From contig WSYJ01000157.1 in assembly GCA_020186115.1 (NCBI GenBank), positions 558,001 through 622,000 of the forward strand: a stretch of DNA of 64,000 bases. Reading direction: 5' to 3'. Of the stretch, positions 57,110-64,000 are shown piece after piece. Both the position numbers and the translations under genes were made by a program. The DNA comes from Histomonas meleagridis. Lineage: Eukaryota > Parabasalia > Tritrichomonadida > Dientamoebidae. A model generated the notes under the pieces. That model was not told the DNA's origin. It searched no databases and was given only the letters and a program-made list of their open reading frames with translations. The first letter of the stretch is position 1. Each line of letters begins with the position of its first letter.

Positions 57110-60100
57110 ATGTCAAAAATGCTTTTAGCGTTATTTCTATCTCTCATCAAGGCAGAGAATTTTGAGAGATCTGTATATGGGAGCGCTGGAACAGATGAAG
57201 TTAATCTTGAGTTTCATGATGGATTCGAGATCTTGGAACGCAATTTGAAAATTCCTGAACGTACTCATATCAAAGAGGCACATTTTACAAGCTCAGTCAT
57301 AGAGGATGATGACTATCCATGGCCAGGACATGCATACCAAAATACGTGTACATGGAATCTTTTATATAATGAAACGCTTAATGTCAAAAATAAATATAAG
57401 TCAGTAGATGTTACACAAGAAGAATTATATTGGCATCCAGCAGCTGCAAAACAATATTATACCACACAAGAAGAGATAGATCAGATGGAACGTGTTAAAG
57501 TTCGCTTTATTTTATCACCAAAACGTTTACGTCATACAACGCCATTCTTTTTACCACCTGGTGAACTCATGACAATTGAAATTTCTGAAGGAGCCGTTTC
57601 TAAAAAAGTTAGAATCGATTTTAACCAACACACAGAAACCATATGGAACAATACAGCAAGTGAGCCAGTCTATAAGCAGCGTCTGAGCGAAATTCTTCTT
57701 GAAGGAATGATACTTACAAAACCCAAATGTACAATGGGCAGTCCATATGGCGGAAACTTGTATTTCCATATCAGTTCTACTGAACCGATTGAGATTAATA
57801 TCACTGGTGTAATCATTAATCCATTTTTTGTATATGGAGTTCATTCTGATACTGAATGGAATAATTCACTTTCATTATTCAAAGGTCCTGTCTTTAATTT
57901 TTATACTGGTAATATTGAAATTGTTGGATATCCACCATCAATTAATTTTGATAAAACAGATTCTTCAAATCGATCAATTGTCCGAATCAATGATTGTGGC
58001 GAATGGTTACGTAGTGCATATCAAATTGCTCAAACGTCAGCACATGATAGTTATTCAAACAATCCAAAATTTGGACGTACAATTAATTCACCACAACTTA
58101 CATCAGAAACATTTGTTGTAGCAGGTTCAGCAGTGGCTATAGTTGCTGAGAACAATTGTTTCTTCCCAATCGGTACCATTGATTCCTTTTTAAAGATTGA
58201 TACACTAATGAGCGATCCATGGATGATTGTCCATGAAATGAATCATCTTCGTCAAGACTCATGGGGAAAAGCGTATTATAATAATGGATGGCTTGAAGTT
58301 ACAAACAATGTAATTAATTTAATTATATATGCACAAAGTAATGAAGCAAGTAAAACTCGTACTACTGATGGTGCAAGTGGTTGGGCTGCATATGCAAATT
58401 CATTTTCAGTTTTAAATAACAATGCAAATGGACTTCGATTATATTCACTTATGTTACATTATTTTGGTATTGCCAAAATGAAAGAATTTATAGATGATGA
58501 ACAAAATGAACGTTATTACTCACGGAAAACTTATGGAATCGCAGGCTCTGAAATGCTTCGTGCGTCAAGAGTATTTGGAAGGAATATGAAATATCATTAT
58601 AATTATCAAAAAATTGATGATGAAACACTTACTGATGTAGCACTTGAAGAATTAAAGAAAATGGATCTTCCTGAATTTCATCCAGTAACTACTGCTTATG
58701 GCTCAGGTTTTCTTGTTAATGATACAACAGGATTTATTACACAACGACCATTTTATTTACCAAATATTAATCGTACAATTAATTTTATTGAAACAATGCA
58801 TTATATTAAAACAGATCATTTTGGTGAATTTGAATATGTTAGTGCAGAATTTGAAGAAAATAGAAAACCATTTTGGATTAAACAATTAGATGGCGTTTAT
58901 ATTAGATTACCATTTACTAATATTACTGATGTTGAAGAAGTAATTGTATCATATAAAGATAAAACTACAAATGAAATTACTCGATGTATTTGTCAATTTA
59001 AAGAATATATCCCTAATGTTTATAACTATCGATATTTTGGATTAGACACAGGCTTAACTATTAAAGAAGCATATCAAAGAACAGTAGGTAAAAAACCAGA
59101 TGTAATTATGCCATTATCAGATACAAATGTAGACATTGCAAAAAATTCTGAAAAGGGTACAGTTGACGTCCTTCGATTTAGAATTCGTCCACCTAAGAAT
59201 GAAACATATTATTTTGTTCTTAAGAACAAAGGAAAAGCACAGTTTTATATCTCGAAAGATAATTTAACATATGATCCATCAATTGATTTCGTCTGGAGAA
59301 GTGAAAATGAAGAACAATGGGGAAGTTCACATAAAAGTTCTCCAATTCAAATGAATACTAATGAAGTATATAATGTCGCATTTGTTATGTATACATGCAA
59401 TGCTTCATCAGTTGGATGGTTAAGTTATTATGAAGGTGATAGTAGTATACAAGTTATGAAGGAACCATGGTTTGTTACTGAAGAAATACCACAGGAAGAT
59501 TTGTTTTATACACAATATATTCCACAGAAAGAAAAAATTTATGAAATGGATCTTTATGATGATGTTTCATTTTTGAGTAATGATCAATCAAAATGGAATG
59601 TAATTAATTATCCGAAAGCTGGTTCAGTATTTACTGGTGTCACTACTTCTAATCAAGGTAGTCAAATTGTAGATACGACAACAGAACTTATTAACTCAGC
59701 TATAACTGATGATGATCCGACAACTGAATATAGAACTAATTATTGGAATGGCCAAATTCCTCAATTTCCACACATATATGATATTGATATGGGCGAAACA
59801 AATGAATTTGATTCAGTTTATGTAGAAGTATCACAAAACACAGGTTACTTTGATGTTTATGGATATTTAGAAATTAGTGTATCAGACATAGAAGAAAATT
59901 TAGAATTGGAATCTTCGATTGTTTGGGGAGGTTACTATGAATCATCAAGTCCAATAATGGGATTAGATAAAGTAGCGCAAGGACGCTATCTCAGACTTAA
60001 ATTCCATAATAATACTAAGAAATGGAAAGATAACAATGATGGACGTACTTCGATTAGAGAAGTTAAAGTTGGATATCAGTTTTACACACAAAAGGTTATT

Positions 60101-61171
60101 CCAATCACTAACACTAAAGTTATAAAGAAGTCATCGAAGTGGCTTGAAACACGCGCAGGTCCTTATTATAATGGCAAAGCTTATATTGGTAAACCAGGTG
60201 AAGAAATTATATATCAAATTCCGAGTGGCCAACGAGCGTTTGGTATTATTGGGGATTATTATGAAGGCATTGGTTATGCAGATGTTTATTTGGATGGAAT
60301 TAAAATTGGGGAAATTCACCAATCAGTTACACCACAAATTGATTCACGAAAACTTAAATATTCGACACGTGCATATCGTTCAGTATTATTTTATCATTTA
60401 CTTGACACGACAACAGCACATGAAGTTAGAGTTTATGTAACAAAAGGAAGTATTACATTATCTGGTTTTCTTAAAGATGAAATTGTATACAATTATTTCA
60501 CAGATCCAACGCGTTCATATATGTATACACTTGGAGATATTCATAAGCAAAAGGAATTTGTACCAGAAGATTCCGATCCGAATTATACATTTAGTTACGA
60601 ACACCAACAATATTCAGTCCGAATTGAAATTGGAACAAATACGACGAAAGAAGCGAAATTTTATTATTCATATATTGATGATGTTAATAATATTAATGAA
60701 ATTAACGAAACAGCGAAAGAATTTCAAGAAGACTTTCCAATTGATTTATATTTATATGCTCAATATCGAAACAACAAAGTCGAACTAATTGAACACATCT
60801 TCACTGGAATGACATCGAACCACGTCGAATATGTTATTTACTACACACCGCCACCAGAAGTAACATCAGAAGTTGTAACAGAAGCCACTGAAGTAAAAAC
60901 AGATGTAACATCAGAAGTTGCGTCGGATGTTTCGTCGGCTGTTGCTACGAATGATACAGAGTATACTCTCTACACCACGCCGCAGATCGACACAATGAGC
61001 AGCAACTTCAGCAGCGCCGAACAGGGCGAAGGCAGCTCATTGGACGGAGGCGCCATTGCCGGCATTGTGATTGCCGTTGTAGCAGTTATTGTCATCGCAG
61101 TTGTTGTTACTGTTTTCGTAATCAGGCGCAAGAACAAGGAAATAGACGTCGACAGCGCGCCCTCACTATGA
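57110..61171 (+). CDS. M60-like surface metallopeptidase
   Basis: 1353 aa from the ATG at 57110. The frame is open to 57038 from TTG only. A signal peptide (MSKMLLALFLSLIKA) is followed by an N-terminal beta region. The M60/enhancin-like catalytic domain has gluzincin motif HEMNH at 375-379 and the third ligand Glu in GWLEVTNN (about 396). A discoidin (F5/8C)-like region lies at about 860-990 (DIDMGETNEFDSVYVEVS ... GRYLRLKFHNN). A Thr/Val/Ser stalk, a TM (about 1313-1338: AIAGIVIAVVAVIVIAVVVTVFVI) and a short RRKNKEIDVD cytoplasmic tail complete it. M60-like enzymes cut mucin-type glycoproteins and are surface proteins in mucosal parasites. A relic of a paralogue lies inverted just downstream. 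Confidence 0.9.
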   Translation: MSKMLLALFLSLIKAENFERSVYGSAGTDEVNLEFHDGFEILERNLKIPERTHIKEAHFTSSVIEDDDYPWPGHAYQNTCTWNLLYNETLNVKNKYKSVDVTQEELYWHPAAAKQYYTTQEEIDQMERVKVRFILSPKRLRHTTPFFLPPGELMTIEISEGAVSKKVRIDFNQHTETIWNNTASEPVYKQRLSEILLEGMILTKPKCTMGSPYGGNLYFHISSTEPIEINITGVIINPFFVYGVHSDTEWNNSLSLFKGPVFNFYTGNIEIVGYPPSINFDKTDSSNRSIVRINDCGEWLRSAYQIAQTSAHDSYSNNPKFGRTINSPQLTSETFVVAGSAVAIVAENNCFFPIGTIDSFLKIDTLMSDPWMIVHEMNHLRQDSWGKAYYNNGWLEVTNNVINLIIYAQSNEASKTRTTDGASGWAAYANSFSVLNNNANGLRLYSLMLHYFGIAKMKEFIDDEQNERYYSRKTYGIAGSEMLRASRVFGRNMKYHYNYQKIDDETLTDVALEELKKMDLPEFHPVTTAYGSGFLVNDTTGFITQRPFYLPNINRTINFIETMHYIKTDHFGEFEYVSAEFEENRKPFWIKQLDGVYIRLPFTNITDVEEVIVSYKDKTTNEITRCICQFKEYIPNVYNYRYFGLDTGLTIKEAYQRTVGKKPDVIMPLSDTNVDIAKNSEKGTVDVLRFRIRPPKNETYYFVLKNKGKAQFYISKDNLTYDPSIDFVWRSENEEQWGSSHKSSPIQMNTNEVYNVAFVMYTCNASSVGWLSYYEGDSSIQVMKEPWFVTEEIPQEDLFYTQYIPQKEKIYEMDLYDDVSFLSNDQSKWNVINYPKAGSVFTGVTTSNQGSQIVDTTTELINSAITDDDPTTEYRTNYWNGQIPQFPHIYDIDMGETNEFDSVYVEVSQNTGYFDVYGYLEISVSDIEENLELESSIVWGGYYESSSPIMGLDKVAQGRYLRLKFHNNTKKWKDNNDGRTSIREVKVGYQFYTQKVIPITNTKVIKKSSKWLETRAGPYYNGKAYIGKPGEEIIYQIPSGQRAFGIIGDYYEGIGYADVYLDGIKIGEIHQSVTPQIDSRKLKYSTRAYRSVLFYHLLDTTTAHEVRVYVTKGSITLSGFLKDEIVYNYFTDPTRSYMYTLGDIHKQKEFVPEDSDPNYTFSYEHQQYSVRIEIGTNTTKEAKFYYSYIDDVNNINEINETAKEFQEDFPIDLYLYAQYRNNKVELIEHIFTGMTSNHVEYVIYYTPPPEVTSEVVTEATEVKTDVTSEVASDVSSAVATNDTEYTLYTTPQIDTMSSNFSSAEQGEGSSLDGGAIAGIVIAVVAVIVIAVVVTVFVIRRKNKEIDVDSAPSL

Positions 61172-61261
61172 ATAAAGAAGTAATATTAGGCACATCACCT
61201 TCGCCAATGCGTTGTTTGTTGTTCTGTGCGCACTCAAATACATTTGTGAATACATTGTTCA
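61172..61261. other. 3' flank of M60-like gene
   Basis: AATAAAGAAG overlaps the stop region (TATGAATAAA), a compact trichomonad-like polyadenylation context. Confidence 0.4.
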
Positions 61262-61608
61262 CTTTTTTCATTTGAATTAACTGAACAAAGAGAACTTTGA
61301 CACGTTCCATCTGATCTATCTCTCCCTGTGTGTATAATATTGTTTTGCAGCGGCTGGTTGCCAATATGATTCTCTTGTGTGACTTCTACTGATTTATATT
61401 TATTATTGACATTAAGCGTTTATGTACACGTATTTCGGTATGCATGTCCTGGCCACGGATAGTCGTCATTATTAATTACTGAACTTGTGAAATAAGCTTC
61501 TTTGATATGGGTACGATTTGATATAGTTAAATTGCGTTCAAGATCTCGAATCCATCATGTAAATCAAGATTAACTTCATCAATACCGGGGCTTCCATATA
61601 TAGATCTC
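61262..61608 (-). pseudogene. Inverted relic of an M60-like peptidase N-terminal region
   Basis: On the minus strand from 61608, the text matches residues about 20-135 of the neighbouring peptidase (nt 57163-57515). It reads RSIYGSPGIDEVNLDLHDGFEIL, HIKEAYFTSS, DDYPWPGHAYRNTCT, YKSVEVTQE, QPAAAKQYYT and EIDQMERVKVLF. It has several single-base frameshifts and an 18-nt deletion after ACGTGTACAT. It is tail-to-tail with the intact gene, with no catalytic region. It is a truncated duplicate, not a gene. Confidence 0.85.
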
Positions 61609-62018
61609 CTTATATTTTATATTTAAATGAGATATAGCAATAAAATAAAAATCATTTATAAAGATGAAATTACTTTATTTCACTTTTTTGATCATAAATT
61701 GATGGAGTAATTCAAATTACAAAAAAATTGAAAAAATGCGTCACAACACTTGTTCAAAAAGTTGTGATAACAGCTCTCTCAAGCTTATCACTAAAGTTAT
61801 TGAATGTTAATAAACAGTTCTAAAAATTATGATAAAATTGAATGAGTTTATTTTTTTAGAACGTAATTCATTATAAGAAAATATTTTACCGATGGATGAC
61901 ATCTTGAATAAAATGATATCTTTTTGTTGATAAAAAAATTCCCAAAATTTTATTATTAATGAATTCTTTTGGAGATTTTTATATATTAGTTAATAAACAG
62001 TTTATATTTATTAAAAAT
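61609..62018. other. Intergenic
   Basis: AT-rich with no gene seen. Includes ACTTGTTCAAAAAGTTGTGAT-type short inverted sequence near 61745-61770. Confidence 0.35.
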
Positions 62019-64000
62019 TTATTCAGATGTAATATTTTGTAGGAATGATGATATTTCTTCCCAACAATGTTTTTGATCATTACTTAACATTTCGAATAAG
62101 TTATTTCTCTTATAAAAACAAAGGCTTATAGTTTGCAATGTAAAAAACAATGTTTTCACCCCCGCTTTTATAATGAAATGTCCTAAATAGCCAAGTGAAA
62201 GTTCATTATCTCCTTGGAACAGTCCGACGATTTTCGAATAAACATTTAAAATGATATGAAATTGTTCACCGATTGGAATTTCGTCAAGTTTTGAAAGCGG
62301 AAATAATATCGAATTTTTAATGCTATTATCATTATCCAATTTATTAAATTTTTTCGTTCTTTTATCAAGAGCTAAGTTAAAACTATTTTGTGCATCTTTA
62401 ATTGATAATAAATCAATTGCATCATCACAAACTATTTCGAATTTAGGGATATTTTTATTAAACAAATTATAATGAAATAAAGTTCCATAAAATTTGGAAT
62501 CATTAAGTATATTATTTTGTTCCATTTCATAATAATAAAAAAGACTTTTTTTGAGTTCATTTAAATGATCTAAAAGTTGCGTCTGTAATAAGAAATCTTC
62601 GAAATTATTTTGCGTTTTTATTGTTATATCTTTAATTGTTAATGTTACAAAGTTTACTAATTCATTATTAAAATATTTTCTGATTTTTCGTTTAACTTTT
62701 TGCTCCCAAAACGTATCATTCTTTCGAATGTTATTAGAATCAATTAATAATGAAAACGGATCAAGATTATACACATAACAAATTCGTTGTATCTTTTTCC
62801 ATATTCGTTGTTGTTCTTCATTTCCTTGAACCTTTTGAGGTTCTGTTATTGGAAATAAAAGCCTTTTTATATTTAATGCTTTTCGTTTTAAACTGTTTCG
62901 CAAAAATATATGAAGACAACCAGCAGAGAAATTATCAAAAACTTTTTGATCTTTAAATTCTTTTGATGTATGAATCGCTTTTGATAATTTAGGTATTAAA
63001 CATAAAATTTCTGATAGATATTTTGTCTCAAGTGGTGATATTAATATGGAAATTTTATTATATTGATTATGTTCTGCAAATGATATTAATTCACAACATG
63101 TATATGATTCTGGTTTTTGAAAAAATTCCATGATTTTTAGATAATATAAACTCCTTTCTTGTTTCGTTTTAATATCATTACTAATAAAATTAATAACTTC
63201 TTTAATACTAAATGGATTTAAAAATGAATGATATTCAGGATAATATTTAAACCAGGAATTAAACGTTCGCAGAATAAACTTCTCAAAAAAGCAGATACTG
63301 AAAAGTGACGGGTTCTGAAAAAGTAATGTAATCGAAAGTGAAATGTGAAATGGAGGAAGATATTTGATGGAATTTTCGAGCGATCCCATGATGTAATTAA
63401 AAATTTGAAAATGCGTTGGCTTACATGGATGTATTTTTTTAACATATGAAAAAAATGTTTCCCAAAAAAAAGAAGAAAAAATATTACAACTATTAAAAAA
63501 AGAAACAACAAAAGGTGTAACAAATTCTTCATCATCATAACAATATAAATTAATAAGCTCATTGAGAAGCTGAACTGCTAGGTCATTCAACTCTTCGGTA
63601 ATAAAAAAACCATAAAGAGTTGGAAATGTTAGATTTGCAAATAAATTGAGATATGTTTTGTCTTCTTTGAAATATGAATATAAAGATGTCGCAAATTCAG
63701 ATGGGTTTTGATAAATATAACCAATTCCATGTGAGATAGATTGAACATATTGTGGACCACGAATTAAATCAAAAATTTGATATGTTTGGTTGGATTTTTT
63801 ATAGCTGTCTGAGATTTGTTCAAACGAGATATCAGATTTGATAATTTCGGGTAAGAATGTGGTAATAAAAATGTTTCTAGAAATTTGTAAAATTTCAAGG
63901 ATTTTTTTTGAAATTTCAGTGTCGTTATTCTTTTGTGAACTAGCACCAAAAGCATGTGAAATTTGCTTATATTGTTCTGATATTATTTTGTTTTCCTTCA
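62019..64000 (-). CDS. RasGAP-like plus VPS9-like protein (5' end off window)
   Basis: The frame is continuously open on the minus strand from 62019 to the window edge, so this is a 3' portion of at least 660 codons. An apparent start at 63590 is only a TTG. The upstream part reads 'FDLIRGPQYVQSISHGIGYIYQNPSEFATSLYSYFKEDKTYLNLFANLTFPTLYGFFITEELNDLAVQLLNEL', typical of trichomonad RasGAP-like proteins. The C-terminus (about nt 62030-62270: IPIGEQFHIILNVYSKIVGLFQ, ELSLGYLGHFIIKAGVKTLFFTLQTI) fits a VPS9 core. RasGAP plus VPS9 is the arrangement of GAPVD1/GAPex-5, which acts on Rab5 and Ras-type GTPases in endocytosis. The Arg finger would lie upstream, outside the window. Moderate certainty on both domains. 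Confidence 0.65.
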   Translation of the reverse strand, partial: KENKIISEQYKQISHAFGASSQKNNDTEISKKILEILQISRNIFITTFLPEIIKSDISFEQISDSYKKSNQTYQIFDLIRGPQYVQSISHGIGYIYQNPSEFATSLYSYFKEDKTYLNLFANLTFPTLYGFFITEELNDLAVQLLNELINLYCYDDEEFVTPFVVSFFNSCNIFSSFFWETFFSYVKKIHPCKPTHFQIFNYIMGSLENSIKYLPPFHISLSITLLFQNPSLFSICFFEKFILRTFNSWFKYYPEYHSFLNPFSIKEVINFISNDIKTKQERSLYYLKIMEFFQKPESYTCCELISFAEHNQYNKISILISPLETKYLSEILCLIPKLSKAIHTSKEFKDQKVFDNFSAGCLHIFLRNSLKRKALNIKRLLFPITEPQKVQGNEEQQRIWKKIQRICYVYNLDPFSLLIDSNNIRKNDTFWEQKVKRKIRKYFNNELVNFVTLTIKDITIKTQNNFEDFLLQTQLLDHLNELKKSLFYYYEMEQNNILNDSKFYGTLFHYNLFNKNIPKFEIVCDDAIDLLSIKDAQNSFNLALDKRTKKFNKLDNDNSIKNSILFPLSKLDEIPIGEQFHIILNVYSKIVGLFQGDNELSLGYLGHFIIKAGVKTLFFTLQTISLCFYKRNNLFEMLSNDQKHCWEEISSFLQNITSE

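Noticed and set aside
1-64000. CRISPR arrays, rRNA genes, bacterial-type promoters and terminators
   Set aside because: No direct-repeat arrays with unique spacers and no rRNA sequence recognised. The genome is eukaryotic, so bacterial signals were not applied.

Overview
The window looks like nuclear DNA of a trichomonad (Parabasalia), most likely a Tritrichomonas-type species. Five observations support this. The DNA is AT-rich with long uninterrupted genes and short spacers. There are several copies of the trichomonad DUF3447/ankyrin family. A surface M60-like (mucin-type) metallopeptidase is present. An initiator-like TCA(C/T)(A/T) motif lies within a few bases of many ATGs. ACGTTTA/ACCGTTT boxes (the sense expected of the trichomonad M3/Myb-type core element) lie 10-60 bases before many start codons. 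Species assignment is inference; none of this was checked against a database.

Layout. 1-1.5 kb: broken DUF3447/ankyrin gene. 1.7-19.9 kb: housekeeping block (VPS9 protein, CLASP-like TOG protein, Lys-rich protein, ubiquitin-like protein, RFC1, C2-like protein, ribosomal L26, second VPS9 protein, UTP6, PH-CLU-TPR protein). 20.5-22.8 kb: a second broken ankyrin gene. 23-27.6 kb: small Ser/Asn-rich protein, IFT122, tRNA-Gln and NMNAT. 27.9-30.6 kb: a third DUF3447 gene whose N-terminal part is intact. 30.6-37.8 kb: membrane proteins, aminoacyl-histidine dipeptidase, CaMKK-like kinase, ribosomal L24, NTF2-like protein. 38-43.9 kb: ARM-like protein, Tudor-SN, PLAC8, TVP23. 45.4-50.7 kb: PRPF4, SAP18, a CAMK-type kinase, epsin. 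51.6-56.2 kb: a CS/Sel1 tail-anchored protein divergent from TAF1. 57.1-61.2 kb: M60-like peptidase followed by an inverted relic of a paralogue. 62-64 kb: a RasGAP-like/VPS9 protein running off the window.

The most unusual structure is in the ankyrin loci. At five places the ankyrin repeats occur as separate modules of about 31 codons. They are parted by AT-rich spacers that, in my hand count, are exactly 77 nt in 12 of 21 cases and usually shift the frame. The modules stay open while the spacers diverge and often carry stops. This could be an array of non-canonical introns (one repeat per exon), a recoding arrangement, or the fossil of such a gene spread by duplication. The spacers do not show GT...AG ends or the ACTAACACACAG-type 3' signal known from Trichomonas introns.

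Functionally the genes are unrelated core cell biology: replication (RFC1), transcription (TAF1, SAP18), splicing (PRPF4), ribosome biogenesis (UTP6, L26, L24), flagellum (IFT122), endocytosis and Rab5-type signalling (three VPS9 proteins, epsin, TVP23), cytoskeleton (CLASP) and NAD synthesis. No operon-like logic is evident. Two divergent pairs (PRPF4/SAP18 and CS-Sel1/TAF1) each have only 62 bp between start codons. Many first in-frame start-like codons are not ATG, so I placed starts at the first ATG that follows a recognisable promoter-like box.
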